Positions 23,366 through 33,069 of a stretch of 64,000 nt of DNA are shown in pieces. Within the stretch, counting starts at the first letter, position 1; each line of letters starts with the position of its first letter. This DNA comes from an uncultured Sphingomonas sp. (lineage in GTDB: Bacteria > Pseudomonadota > Alphaproteobacteria > Sphingomonadales > Sphingomonadaceae): positions 1 to 64,000 of the forward strand of contig NZ_CAKZHV010000002.1 of the NCBI RefSeq assembly GCF_936927845.1. Reading direction: 5' to 3'. The notes under the pieces were generated by a model. The model saw nothing but the letters and a program-made list of their open reading frames with translations, was not told the origin of the DNA and did not search any database. The position numbers and the translations under genes were made by a program.

Positions 23366-26241
23366 GGACCGCGATGCTCTGCGTGCCAGTTCGTATTCGT
23401 TCTAGTCCGCTGATCGTCATGTAGCTGCTGGGCGCCAAGAACCGCGCCTTGATAATTTGCATCTTGGCTGGCAGCTTCATCCCTGACTACTCCCGCGCCC
23501 TCCGCAATCTCGGCGCGACGGGCGGCGCGGGCGGGTTGCTCACCAGCACGTCCGCCATGCCCGGATACATGCCGGCCGACCCCACCGCTGAGATCCCCCA
23601 CTGTTACCGGCTTCGGAGCGGTGACGCTGACGATGTCCGGCTCTACCAGCCGCGGAGCAGCGAGCTCACGTGGCTGATCGATGAAGTCGCGCATGGCCGA
23701 CCGCACGATGGTGTCACGTGCCTCGCGCTGATCGGAGGTCAGATTGGTTCGGTAGATGTCCGGGGCATTCAAGGCAGACATTGAGCCATGCTGCAGCTCG
23801 AAATAGCGCGATGCGACGTACTGGCTCATGTCTTCGTTAAGCGTGTAACCGTGCGTCTCTGCATAGTTGGCGGCCTCCTCGAGACGCCGACCACGCTCAT
23901 CCAGCTTCGCCGCCTCACGGTTGATCCGCTCTGAGTATTCTTTGAAGCTCTCAGAGGTGGTGGTGTCACCCGAGAAGGTTTCGTTGCGGTAGAAGCTCCC
24001 GTCACGACGATAGGTTTCATCGGTCACTTGGACGTCACGCCCATTACCGTGCGCGCCATGCACACCGGCCGTGCGTGTCACATCATCCTGGTCGGAACGG
24101 GTGTTGGACGTATCGTTCGTGTACTGCGTGCCGTCTGTCATGCTGTAGCCGTAGCCACCCTTGATCCCGGCCTGTGCCGGTGACGACGAGCCACGCCCTT
24201 CTGGCTGCTGGCCGCCCTGACCTGGCTGCTGGTTCGCTCCCTGCTGTTGGTTCGGGCCGCCTCGCGAGGCACCCCTCCGGCCACCCCCCAAAGCGGGAAG
24301 GGACAAGCCGCCCTCCAAGTTCCAACGGCTCGACTCAACAGCCGCGTAGTTGTCGGCTTGTCCCTCGGACGATCGGACACCTTGACCGATGCGGCGACTT
24401 TGGTCGGTGCCATTGTTCACGACCGTGCCATTACGATCATATTGCATGACGGCTGAGCCCGCACCGGTGCCCGAGGAGCCTTCGCCACCGAAAGCCGCTC
24501 GAGTTCCCGATGAATGGGAATGCGAGTTACGGTGCCCGGCGCCCCAGGTCTCGCCAACCGAATTGCGCAGCTGGTCGGCCTGGTTGTGATAGGCCGCGGC
24601 CGACTGGCGCATCTCCGAAACGGCACCCTCGGTCACTGAGAACTTCTGCGGCAAATTACTGATCGAGCCGGTAGTGTTGTAGACCATCGCGCCGTTCGCC
24701 ATGAACCCGGTGCTCGAGCCGTCGTCGTTGATGAAGGACTGGCGGGCGAAGCCGCCCGTAATCTGCGGCGCGGTGTCCCATTTGTTCGCCTGAACCATCC
24801 CGGAGGTGAGGTTCTGGAACGACGTGTTACCGTAGGAATAGTTGCCCGTTGTGCGCTCGGTCGCCGCCTGCTCCGCCGCGTTCTGCGCCGGCATCAGCAT
24901 CGATGTGGCCTGGCCCGCGATGGCCATAGCGCCCTTTGCCATTCCAGCCGCGAGGAAGGGCACACTCATCATGAGGAACCCAGCGAGCGTCGAGATATCG
25001 ACGTTCACACTGTCGATACCGTCACTGACCAGCAGGGTTGGGCCGTTGGGCGCGATTGCATGGTAGGCGCTCGCCGCACGGCTCATGACAAACATGTGCA
25101 GGATAACGTACAGCGGTCCCCAGGACGCGAGATAGAAGAACCCGACTGCGTAACCCTTCAGCGTCGAAACCCCAGTTCGCGGAAAGAGGAAGAGCGGGAA
25201 GAGGACCGGGAACATTGCATAGAAAACAACGGTGAGGACGATGCCGAGCAAGGGAACCCAGGTCATCGCCTGCTGAGCGATCGAGGTGTAGGTGTTCTTG
25301 GCCTGCGCGTCCGCCCGCTGCGAGGCGTAAGCGTCCCATCCCGCGTCGGAGAAGCTCTCGCGGGCCGCTAGGAAGGCGTCGATCGTCGAGACCTGCTTGA
25401 GATAGGTGTAGGGATCCGTCGCCGAGCCGTGCATGTGGCCCGCCACGATCGGGAGGTCATCCTTCAGCTTTTGCGCCGCGACAGTGTCGATCAGCTTGGG
25501 GTAGGTGCTCTTCGAGAAGGGCAGAATGTCCTTCTCAATCTGAGCGTTGAATTGGGAGTCGAGACGGCTGTACGCCTCGTTGCACGGGATAATCGATGCT
25601 TCGGTCGTACCTGGACCGGTCGAGGTGATCCAACGCTGGCTGCGCGCCGGACTCCCCGGCCCGATTGCCGCCCAAACGTTGGTCGACCGGGTCAGGTCGT
25701 CCATCGACTTGAAACCGAGCAGCACGTCGTAAAAGGTGCATTGCTTCAGCTGCTCGTCGAGATTGGCGCGGAACACGGCGTCTGTGATCTGGAAGGTTCG
25801 AGCCTTCTCAAGCAGACGTGCGCCGTAGATCATGCCGTTGTTCGACAGAGACACTGCGTTCGGCATGACGAACACAGTTTCTGCCGTGCGGGTCATCCAG
25901 TCGCCAATCTGGCTGGTGAACGACGCCATCACGCCGAGCCCCAGTGGGACATTGTCGACGGCCGCTGGCGCCAGACCCGGATCGATCCGGTCGGTGACCT
26001 TCACCGTCACGGTAGGAACCATCAGCATCATGTAGATGAGCGTCGACTGGATGAACCAGTTCATCCACGCCCGCCAATCGAGGTTGAACGCGACCACGCA
26101 TAGCGAATAGGCCAAGCCCATCACCATCACGACCTGCAGGAGCGAGCGGTAACCACCGCCCCCGCACCACGCCGCAACCGCGTTGAAGACGTTGACGAGG
26201 TACTCGCCTCCGCCAATCGTGAAGACCTCGAGCGTGGGCAT
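23356..26241 (-). CDS. traG: TraG, F-type mating-pair stabilisation protein
   Basis: TraG is an inner-membrane protein with a large periplasmic part that works in channel assembly and mating-pair stabilisation. The start MPTLEVFTIGGGEYLVNVFNAV is typical; the frame extends upstream of ATG 26241 but overlaps traH and is not protein-like. Several membrane segments lie in the first 480 residues (VMVMGLAYSLCVVAFNL, LIYMMLMVPTVTV, LGIVLTVVFYAMFPVLFPLFLFP). The remainder is Gly/Ser/Gln-rich and then helical. Its 961 aa are near F TraG (938). It is the last gene of the operon. Confidence 0.9.
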   Translation of the reverse strand: MPTLEVFTIGGGEYLVNVFNAVAAWCGGGGYRSLLQVVMVMGLAYSLCVVAFNLDWRAWMNWFIQSTLIYMMLMVPTVTVKVTDRIDPGLAPAAVDNVPLGLGVMASFTSQIGDWMTRTAETVFVMPNAVSLSNNGMIYGARLLEKARTFQITDAVFRANLDEQLKQCTFYDVLLGFKSMDDLTRSTNVWAAIGPGSPARSQRWITSTGPGTTEASIIPCNEAYSRLDSQFNAQIEKDILPFSKSTYPKLIDTVAAQKLKDDLPIVAGHMHGSATDPYTYLKQVSTIDAFLAARESFSDAGWDAYASQRADAQAKNTYTSIAQQAMTWVPLLGIVLTVVFYAMFPVLFPLFLFPRTGVSTLKGYAVGFFYLASWGPLYVILHMFVMSRAASAYHAIAPNGPTLLVSDGIDSVNVDISTLAGFLMMSVPFLAAGMAKGAMAIAGQATSMLMPAQNAAEQAATERTTGNYSYGNTSFQNLTSGMVQANKWDTAPQITGGFARQSFINDDGSSTGFMANGAMVYNTTGSISNLPQKFSVTEGAVSEMRQSAAAYHNQADQLRNSVGETWGAGHRNSHSHSSGTRAAFGGEGSSGTGAGSAVMQYDRNGTVVNNGTDQSRRIGQGVRSSEGQADNYAAVESSRWNLEGGLSLPALGGGRRGASRGGPNQQQGANQQPGQGGQQPEGRGSSSPAQAGIKGGYGYSMTDGTQYTNDTSNTRSDQDDVTRTAGVHGAHGNGRDVQVTDETYRRDGSFYRNETFSGDTTTSESFKEYSERINREAAKLDERGRRLEEAANYAETHGYTLNEDMSQYVASRYFELQHGSMSALNAPDIYRTNLTSDQREARDTIVRSAMRDFIDQPRELAAPRLVEPDIVSVTAPKPVTVGDLSGGVGRHVSGHGGRAGEQPARAARRAEIAEGAGVVRDEAASQDANYQGAVLGAQQLHDDQRTRTNTNWHAEHRGPRE

Positions 26242-26258
26242 CGTACCCGTCCTCTCTT

Positions 26259-27698
26259 TTACCGGAGGCCCTGAGCCGACAGGCCACGGCCGAACCGGAG
26301 CGAGGCGGTCATCTGGGGGCTCATGTTGTTCTTGAGCGTGGCCTCGAGCATCTGCGTGCGCTCGATCACACGATAGGTGTCGTTCAGGTTGGCGCTCATC
26401 TGTTGGCTCTTGCGAGCCAGCTCCGTTTTCACGCTGTCGACCTGGGACCGCCAAGTCTTGAACTCGTCCATGTTGACGAACACGGCTCCACTCTGCGCAC
26501 GCGAGATGACGTCAAGCATGCGGTCGATCTGGGCCATCAGCATGTCGATAGCGACGATCTCGGACAGGCTCGCCCGGTCGGCCGGCGACATGCCGAAATG
26601 GGCTGCCTCATCGACCACCAAGATCTTATAAAGCGGAATGCTGGTCATCCCGAGGAGGCTGATCTCCTCGCCCGACAGAGCGGTGTTCGTCCGGATCTTG
26701 CCGCTCATGCTGTCGAGCATCTTCACCACGCGCGTGCGGAAGGCCTGGTCGGCCGTTACGCTCAGATCCTTGGTGGTTGGATTGAGACATCCCTTCTCAT
26801 CCGAAGTGTCACACTGAAGGACTTTGGTGGGCGCGGTCGAGGAGCCATCGAGCAGCGTCTGGTACATGTCCCAGCTGGCGGGCGCTATGAAGTGGAAACC
26901 ACCCATGCTGTCCGCCTTCTTCGTCGAATCGTAGATGATGGTGCCGACCATCGTCATGAGAAACTCGGCGTATTCCGTTGAGGGCTTGGTCGCGCTTTTC
27001 GACATGAGCGCATACCAAGTGTAGTTCTTGCTTTGGACGAGCTCGGCCGCGTCGCCGGCTTTCGCAATCGTGTCCTCACGCTCGCCCTTGTTGGTGCAGC
27101 CATGCCGCGCCGCAGCCGCGTCCGAGAAGAACCCCTTGGCACCGCCGACCTGCTGACAGATGGTCGAGCTTGCACCGTCCATCGCCGGCCAAATCGAGCC
27201 GATCGCCTGCTGCGCGGCTTCGCAGCTCGACATGTTGAAGGCGTTGAGCTGCTGAACCCGCTGGCTCATGTCCTTCATCACCCCGCCGATCTGCGCGGAG
27301 ATGCTGTCGATCGCGAGCTGGAAGGCGAAGCCGATCGCGTTGTTGGCGGTCGTCTTCAGCATGGCCACCATCTCATCGGCATTGATAAAGCTGAAGCTGC
27401 CGGCGAACAGATCGATGCCGCCGCACCCAGCGCGCGCGCTTGGCAATGCTAGGTTGACCGGGTTGACCGTCTTGGACGGGAACCGGCTCCACAGGCTTCC
27501 GCCGGAGTAGTAGCCCGCAGCCTGACCGTTGAAAGCGGTGGGCCCGGTGACATTCGCCGAAGCACCTGCCGAATTGAAGTAGCTGTTCATCTCGGAGCCG
27601 ACGTCCGCCATCGCTGGCGTGACGACCAGGCCACCAAGCGCCAAGATCATCGTGAGCTGCGCGAAGACGGCCGCGCAAAACCGAAGCAGCGGGCGCAT
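26259..27698 (-). CDS. traH: TraH, F-type pilus assembly protein
   Basis: TraH is a periplasmic protein needed for pilus extension. It has a signal peptide (residues 1-31, ending PAMA), the conserved N-terminal region SEMNSYFNSAGASANVTGP, a CGGIDLFAGSFSFIN motif, and a C-terminal coiled-coil region. The length, 479 aa, is typical. Its ATG overlaps the traF stop, so the two are coupled. Confidence 0.92.
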   Translation of the reverse strand: MRPLLRFCAAVFAQLTMILALGGLVVTPAMADVGSEMNSYFNSAGASANVTGPTAFNGQAAGYYSGGSLWSRFPSKTVNPVNLALPSARAGCGGIDLFAGSFSFINADEMVAMLKTTANNAIGFAFQLAIDSISAQIGGVMKDMSQRVQQLNAFNMSSCEAAQQAIGSIWPAMDGASSTICQQVGGAKGFFSDAAAARHGCTNKGEREDTIAKAGDAAELVQSKNYTWYALMSKSATKPSTEYAEFLMTMVGTIIYDSTKKADSMGGFHFIAPASWDMYQTLLDGSSTAPTKVLQCDTSDEKGCLNPTTKDLSVTADQAFRTRVVKMLDSMSGKIRTNTALSGEEISLLGMTSIPLYKILVVDEAAHFGMSPADRASLSEIVAIDMLMAQIDRMLDVISRAQSGAVFVNMDEFKTWRSQVDSVKTELARKSQQMSANLNDTYRVIERTQMLEATLKNNMSPQMTASLRFGRGLSAQGLR

Positions 27699-28570
27699 CA
27701 GAAGTCACTCCCGGGTTCGACGCTGGTCAGGGTGAAAATACGGTCCATGACTTCGTCCGCGGCCATGACGCCGTAGCCGATCGGCATTGGCCGCTTGGTC
27801 TGCGTGTCGAACAGCACCAGCGCGGGCACCTGCTGGCCTTGCATCCCCATCGCACGGTACTGGCCCGTATCGACGGTGAAGTTCGGGAACGCCTTGCTGG
27901 GGCCGCCATCGAGCGACACCGCCATGACAGTCAGGCCGAAGCGATCCGACACGCTGCGCATGATCGGCCCGAACACCTCGCAGGCGGCGCAGGCGGACGA
28001 GTAGAAGTAGAAGACGCCGTAGCGTTTCGAGATCGACGAGAGGACCCGGTTCTTGTCGGCCGTGCGGCTATCCAGCCAGGTCCGCTTTCCAAGCTGGTTG
28101 ACGGGGCGCTGCAGCGTGTAGTCGAGTTCGGGATTTTGCCAGATGGTCCGGCGCCACATGTCGGCGAACGACGATGCGCGGTTCAACTGCTCGCGCTGGT
28201 ACGAGATGTAGGCCGAGATGTTCTCGGTGGTCGGCTCGAGGATCGCGCGGGCCTTCATTTCCTCGAGCTGCTTAGAGATCGCCGCCAAGCGTTCGGAGGA
28301 GGACTGCGCCGGCTGCTCGGCCCTCTGCTGAGACGGCTTCGCCTTCGGCTTCTCGCAATAGAACCACTCCCCGAGCCGGCGCTCGCGGCAGTAAAAGTCA
28401 TCGCCCGCCTGTTCAGCCAACTGCGACGGTTCGGCTTCAGGCGCCGCCTGGTCGCTCTCCGGCGCGTCCGCGCGCGAGACAGAGTCGACGAGTTGAGCAT
28501 TGGCGGCTGTCGACGGCATGCCAGACGCCGCGAGCGACAGGATCAAGGCGAGGGTCAGCGGCGCGCGCAT
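27698..28570 (-). CDS. traF: TraF, thioredoxin-fold pilus assembly protein
   Basis: This is the F-type TraF, a periplasmic thioredoxin-like protein that works with TraH and TraW. It has a signal peptide (about 25 residues). A Cys-containing FYCRERRLGEWFYCEKP motif (residues 59-75) is family-typical, and the thioredoxin fold is at about 185-285. This copy keeps a CAAC pair (194-197) that F TraF lacks, which suggests redox activity with the operon's DsbC-like protein. Confidence 0.9.
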   Translation of the reverse strand: MRAPLTLALILSLAASGMPSTAANAQLVDSVSRADAPESDQAAPEAEPSQLAEQAGDDFYCRERRLGEWFYCEKPKAKPSQQRAEQPAQSSSERLAAISKQLEEMKARAILEPTTENISAYISYQREQLNRASSFADMWRRTIWQNPELDYTLQRPVNQLGKRTWLDSRTADKNRVLSSISKRYGVFYFYSSACAACEVFGPIMRSVSDRFGLTVMAVSLDGGPSKAFPNFTVDTGQYRAMGMQGQQVPALVLFDTQTKRPMPIGYGVMAADEVMDRIFTLTSVEPGSDF

Positions 28571-28571
28571 G

Positions 28572-28934
28572 TCAGGAGCCTTTCGGTTTCAGGAGGTCGA
28601 GGAGGGAGGGATCCTTGAGCGAGATGAGCCGGATCAGGTCGTACCCGAGGATCCGGTAGAGCATCGCGTAGAGGGTAGTGACCGCGTCCTTGGCGCTCAC
28701 ATCCGGCACCAGCAGGTCGCCGGTATGCGCGAGATAGCCGACCCGGCCTAGCCTGCGGATCGCCGGCTCGATGTCGGTCAGCCCCAGGGTCTCACCGAAC
28801 CACTCTCCCAGCGTCGGCAGGAGAAACGGGGCGGGATGCGGGCCGACCCGGCACAATGCCGTCAGGATCGCAAACTCGACAACCGAGAGGTCGGTCAGCT
28901 TGCGTCGCTGGTCGTATCGGACCACGTCAGCCAT
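28572..28934 (-). CDS. Hypothetical protein between traN and traF, 120 aa
   Basis: It starts inside the traN stop and ends one base before traF, so it is a coupled part of the tra operon. The fold appears helical with a winged-helix flavour (LTDLSVVEFAILTALCRVG, IRRLGRVGYLAHTG). No signal peptide is visible, so it would be cytoplasmic. I do not recognise the family. Confidence 0.6.
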   Translation of the reverse strand: MADVVRYDQRRKLTDLSVVEFAILTALCRVGPHPAPFLLPTLGEWFGETLGLTDIEPAIRRLGRVGYLAHTGDLLVPDVSAKDAVTTLYAMLYRILGYDLIRLISLKDPSLLDLLKPKGS

Positions 28935-30985
28935 TACGGCTTCGCCGGCTTGTGCGTGTCATAATAGGCTTTGATCCGCTCCTGGATCTGCTTGGACGTC
29001 TCGATCTCGTCGGGGAGCTTCGCCGCGTCCGTGAACTCGGCGTACACCTCCGAGAAATCCATCACGGACAGGTCGAGGTGCGAGAACTCGTCCAGCGTGA
29101 AGCCCTTGCAGGTTTCGCTCTTCGGCTTGCCCCACGGCTTGCCGATCTGAGGGCGGCCCTGCTCCTGCAGGATCCGCGACAGCTTGCTTTCGAAGCAGCA
29201 ATAGGCATCCTTCGACGTCACGCAGATGCCGAGTACCTTGTCGGAACAGTAGGACCCGAGCTTATGGCAAAGGCCCTTGTCGTCCTTTTCATCGAGTTGC
29301 TTCTCGGCCGAGCTGCAGAGCCACGGCGTTAGCAGCGGCACGCCCTTGCCCGAGCAGCAGTTCGATGCGCCGAAGATCTTCTTGTTGCAGGTCTCGCGGG
29401 TGCCCGAGAACAGCGTCAGCGTGTCTGGGTTGAACTCCGCGTTGGCCTGACCGAGGACGTGCAGCCCAACCACGGCATCCTTGAACTCCGTCGACGCCTC
29501 CCGCTCGATTGGCTCGCAATCGCCATTGATGCAGTAGACGTCATCGCCGCAGATGTACTTCTCGGTTCCGTCGCTCGGCTTAGCCGGCAGCGGGCACTTG
29601 TAGACCTTGGTCGACACCTTGCAGGGGCCGTCCTGCGGATCGTCCAGGCACTCGTCGCGGACGTAAGTGCATTTGCCGTTGTTCTCGAGGTCCGAGCAGT
29701 CCGAGGCCTGGGTGATCCGCTGGCAGATGAACGGACGCGACCACGCCCAGCAGCTCTGGGTGACGGCCACGCCGTCGATGATCCGGGTTTCCGGCCCTTC
29801 GGTGCAGACCTCGGGACCTTGCGCCGTGCAGGTCGTGTCAGCGGCCATCGCAGGGCAGGTGCCCTCGTTACGAGTCACGGTGACGCTGTTGGATCCCTCG
29901 GTCTTCAACCAGGAGGTGCCGGTCTTGTAATTCACATGTGCCGGTATCTCACCGGCCGGGATCGCGGCCGAGCAGGAGTAAAGCTGGGCGTTGCCGCGCA
30001 TGCTGCTCAGCCCCTTGCACCACTTGCGGTAGTCTTCGACATTTCCGCCGCCAGCGCCCATTTCGATCTGTGCGTCGCATAGCTGGGTTGCGACCGGTTC
30101 TGCACGGCAGAGGCCCGCGCTGACCTTGGCCTGCATCAACGAGTTCTTGGCAAAGCCATTGCCCTCGTTCTTGTCTGGGGCGCCGTAGTAGAAGTAGCGC
30201 AGCGTGTTGACGACCACCGGGTCCATGTGCCCGGTGCAGCTCGCCGCCGTCTCGACCACCTGCGCGCCCTTGTTGCAGGTTGCCTCATAGTAGTCGGTCG
30301 CGCCCGGGTTCGGCAGCGGCTTGCAGGTTCCGTCCGCCGCTCCGAGGGCCTGACCGGACAGGAAGCTGTTCGGATCCTTTTCGACTTCCTGCGCCCCGGC
30401 GATCTCGCCGGGGGCGAGGGTCACCACCTTGCGCGAGGGGTCCGTGACGGTCCGCCATGCTTCGTTTCCGCCGGCAGCCGACGCGCCAGCGGCACTCAGC
30501 CCGTCCGGATCGTCCGCATAAACGGTCCCGGGCTGGGTCGCTGCGGTGTATCCGGGAATAGTGCTTCCGAGATCGGTGCCCGTCGGGAGCCCCGCGGCGC
30601 TCTGCCGCGCGGGGGTTGCCAGCGCCTTCGCGTCCGCCTTCGCCTTGGCCAGGTCGCCCTTGGGATAGACGAATGGGGTACCCGGGGCCGCCGCGGCCGC
30701 GGCCGAGGGCAACCCGGTGCTTGCCGCCTTGGCACTCGGGATCGCGGAAGGGGAGGCGGTTGTGGTGGTAGCGCTCCGTGCTTGAGGGACGGCGGGCGCT
30801 TGGGGGGCAGAGGTTGGCGTGGGGCTGGGTGCGGCCTGCGGCTCGCTGAAGTAGTTGTAGTCCTTCAGGTCGTAGTAGCCGCCCTGTGATTGTGCCTGCG
30901 ATGGTGCTTGCTGTTGCGCATGCAATGCGCCTTGCACTGCGAAGGCGCAGGACAGTACGGCAACAAGGGCGGACCCCCCGCGCAT
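28934..30985 (-). CDS. traN: TraN, Cys-rich outer-membrane mating protein
   Basis: TraN is the donor outer-membrane protein that contacts the recipient. A signal peptide (residues 1-23) precedes an unusual 150-residue low-complexity region rich in Ala, Pro, Ser and Thr. Then comes the Cys-rich TraN core (EATCNKGAQVVETAASCTGH, CQRITQASDCSDLENNGKC, CCSGKGVPL, CCFESKLSRILQEQGRPQIG). The last segment is the most family-typical. Its 683 aa are near F TraN (602) plus the N-terminal insert. A recipient-contacting region would be in the variable middle. Confidence 0.9.
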   Translation of the reverse strand: MRGGSALVAVLSCAFAVQGALHAQQQAPSQAQSQGGYYDLKDYNYFSEPQAAPSPTPTSAPQAPAVPQARSATTTTASPSAIPSAKAASTGLPSAAAAAAPGTPFVYPKGDLAKAKADAKALATPARQSAAGLPTGTDLGSTIPGYTAATQPGTVYADDPDGLSAAGASAAGGNEAWRTVTDPSRKVVTLAPGEIAGAQEVEKDPNSFLSGQALGAADGTCKPLPNPGATDYYEATCNKGAQVVETAASCTGHMDPVVVNTLRYFYYGAPDKNEGNGFAKNSLMQAKVSAGLCRAEPVATQLCDAQIEMGAGGGNVEDYRKWCKGLSSMRGNAQLYSCSAAIPAGEIPAHVNYKTGTSWLKTEGSNSVTVTRNEGTCPAMAADTTCTAQGPEVCTEGPETRIIDGVAVTQSCWAWSRPFICQRITQASDCSDLENNGKCTYVRDECLDDPQDGPCKVSTKVYKCPLPAKPSDGTEKYICGDDVYCINGDCEPIEREASTEFKDAVVGLHVLGQANAEFNPDTLTLFSGTRETCNKKIFGASNCCSGKGVPLLTPWLCSSAEKQLDEKDDKGLCHKLGSYCSDKVLGICVTSKDAYCCFESKLSRILQEQGRPQIGKPWGKPKSETCKGFTLDEFSHLDLSVMDFSEVYAEFTDAAKLPDEIETSKQIQERIKAYYDTHKPAKP

Positions 30986-30986
30986 A

Positions 30987-31730
30987 TCAGGGCGCCCGAC
31001 CCAGATTGGCGAGCGCGGTCTTTGCCATCAGCGCTCCAGGCCCGTTGTCCTGCGCGAACGTCTCCAGCGCGTACCGGACTGTGACGTTGCCGACCATGCG
31101 ATCAAACGGAGGTGGCTCCGAAACGCAGGTCAGGCCATCGCATGGCGTGAAATCGGTCGACGACACGACGTAGGTCGGCACCGCGGTGACGTTGAAGGCG
31201 CGAAAGAGCCGCGGGTCGATCCCGATCGACGCGAACTGCTGCTGCTTGTCGACCACCTTGGAGATCGCGGCGATAAACGCTTTGCCGGAGTTGCCCGGAA
31301 ATCCGCGGAACACAACCACGCCGCCAGCGGCTGACGTCTCCGCGATGATCTGCTTCAGAGCCTGCTCGGGCATGGAGGTCGAGACGAACACCATGAATTG
31401 CGGCGCCGTGCCGCGGTTGTCGCGCATGTTCGACGACGCTGCCTGGATCATCTCGTCGAAGTTGACGGCGCCATCCGGTCCCTTTGGCAGGCTTGCCTTG
31501 TCGATCGTGCGGACCTTCTCCAGCGCGACCGACCGAACCGTCTCGGCGTCCTGCCTGAAGGCGTCACCGCGCCGCTGGACTTCGGCCGACAACGCCCGGG
31601 CGTCGCCCTCGATGGCGGCCGAGCGCGCGCGGATCGCGTCGAGGTTCAGGCCGTCCACAGTCTGCGCCAGCACGGCGCACCCGGTGCCGAGGGTGGCAAG
31701 AGCGGCTGCGGAAAGGAGGAGCTTGCGCAT
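30987..31730 (-). CDS. trbC: TrbC, F-type pilin assembly protein
   Basis: A signal peptide (about residues 1-22) is followed by a helical region and a thioredoxin-like TrbC domain (PQFMVFVSTSMPEQALKQII, GGVVVFRGFPGN, FNVTAVPTYVV). It works in pilus assembly with TraW. I chose ATG 31730, with TGAGG 7 bp upstream; the GTG at 31742 overlaps the traU stop and is an alternative. Confidence 0.9.
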   Translation of the reverse strand: MRKLLLSAAALATLGTGCAVLAQTVDGLNLDAIRARSAAIEGDARALSAEVQRRGDAFRQDAETVRSVALEKVRTIDKASLPKGPDGAVNFDEMIQAASSNMRDNRGTAPQFMVFVSTSMPEQALKQIIAETSAAGGVVVFRGFPGNSGKAFIAAISKVVDKQQQFASIGIDPRLFRAFNVTAVPTYVVSSTDFTPCDGLTCVSEPPPFDRMVGNVTVRYALETFAQDNGPGALMAKTALANLGRAP

Positions 31731-31738
31731 GGTCGACC

Positions 31739-32752
31739 TCACAGCATGCAGCAGTTGCGCTTGCGCCAGAGCAGGTAGCCGAAGTCCTCGCCCCCGACCG
31801 GGTAGGCGCGGCCGGCGTCGGGCGGCAGCGTGGAGGCACCGATCGGGGAACAGGCATATTTGCCGTTCACCGTCGGTGTCGGGTTGGTCATCTGGATGCG
31901 ATACTGAGACTTCCTCAGGATCGGCATGATGTACTTGTTGCAGAGCGCCTTGGATCCAGCGGTGCCCCAGGCGAGGCCCTGACGGTGCATCTTGAACAGG
32001 AGGCGTTCGGCCGCGAGGCGGGACGACTGCACCGGAGAGTTATGGGCCGCGACGTTGCCGTTCATCGGGAACATCGAACCGTTGCACCCGTCGCACCAGA
32101 ACATTTCGTCGATCGGCAGCTTCGCGGTCGCCGCGGCGCAGTCGCCCGCGCACGCGGCGACGGCGATCGGATTGTTGAAGAGGGCAACCTCCGGGTTGAT
32201 CACCGTGGTCAAGACGTCGTCGTTCCAGAGCGGATCGATCTCGGTCATGTAGGCGATGTCGAACGAGGTCTGTTCGAAGCAGGCGAAGTCCGTCAGGATC
32301 TCCATCCAGTAGAGCAGCGGATAGACGTAATAGTGGGCCTGCCAATTGGCGCTTGCCTGGGTTGCACCGCCCCTGATGAGCGGTCCCGTGTATTGGCCCT
32401 GCCCGATGTCGAGCCCCGGGTTGAGACGGAGGCCTCCGAGGTTCGGGAAGCACCAGGGCTTGGTCGTGACGTCCACCATGCGGGCCGGCTCCCAAAAGCC
32501 GATCGCGATCCCGATGCGCGGCACCGGCGAACCGCAGGCGCAGACGGGCAGGGCGGGGTTCTTGGTATCGGGGCGGCTCCCCGGCCAAATCGGAAGCCCG
32601 CCCACCGACAGTGGAAACAGGCATGACCAGCAGATGTCCGTGATGGGATTCACGAACTTGCCGGTGCAATTCGATGGGACCGCAGCGGCGGGTGACGGGA
32701 GCGCCGCCAGCGCGATCACGAAGCCGATCAGGGCGAGGAGCCGGCGGATCAT
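31739..32752 (-). CDS. traU: TraU, F-type channel assembly protein
   Basis: TraU is a periplasmic Cys-rich protein needed for DNA transfer. It has a signal peptide (residues 1-24, ending PAAAVP), the conserved CTGKFVNPITDICWSCLFPL start, CACGSPVPRIGIAIGFWEP, WCFPNLGG and LLYWMEI. The C-terminal WRKRNCCML is also typical. Length 337 aa matches F TraU (330). Confidence 0.95.
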   Translation of the reverse strand: MIRRLLALIGFVIALAALPSPAAAVPSNCTGKFVNPITDICWSCLFPLSVGGLPIWPGSRPDTKNPALPVCACGSPVPRIGIAIGFWEPARMVDVTTKPWCFPNLGGLRLNPGLDIGQGQYTGPLIRGGATQASANWQAHYYVYPLLYWMEILTDFACFEQTSFDIAYMTEIDPLWNDDVLTTVINPEVALFNNPIAVAACAGDCAAATAKLPIDEMFWCDGCNGSMFPMNGNVAAHNSPVQSSRLAAERLLFKMHRQGLAWGTAGSKALCNKYIMPILRKSQYRIQMTNPTPTVNGKYACSPIGASTLPPDAGRAYPVGGEDFGYLLWRKRNCCML

Positions 32753-33069
32753 AGCGCGGCTTCCGGAGCGTCGGCGTCACCGCCTGCGTCGAGCTCGCCG
32801 CGCTCCCGCACAAGGTGGTCGAGATAGGCGCCGTCCGCCCGGTTTTTGCGGAACACATAGACAGGGATCAGCACGGCCAGCGCAAGGAGAAGCCCGGCGA
32901 TAGCACCTCCCGCACCCGCGCCGATCTGCGCCCGCATCGGCTTCAGGAGGAGGATCGACAGCGCCAGCGCGACCGCGATCGACAGCACCGCCATGCGGAG
33001 CGTGCGCAACCCTGCCGTCTCGGGGGCTGCCATCGGCGTCTTCAGGAAGTCGAGCCAGAACGTGTTCAC
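32749..33069 (-). CDS. Small membrane protein between traW and traU, 106 aa
   Basis: Two membrane segments (LRTLRMAVLSIAVALALSILLL and GAIAGLLLALAVLIPVYVF) are joined by a short loop and followed by a charged tail. Starts and stops overlap both neighbours, so it is part of the tra operon. No F counterpart is clear; trbI is encoded separately upstream. Confidence 0.6.
   Translation of the reverse strand: MNTFWLDFLKTPMAAPETAGLRTLRMAVLSIAVALALSILLLKPMRAQIGAGAGGAIAGLLLALAVLIPVYVFRKNRADGAYLDHLVRERGELDAGGDADAPEAAL

Noticed and set aside
26242..26454. N-terminal extension of TraG
   Set aside because: It overlaps traH; the residues are not protein-like, and TraG proteins start MPTLEVF-like.
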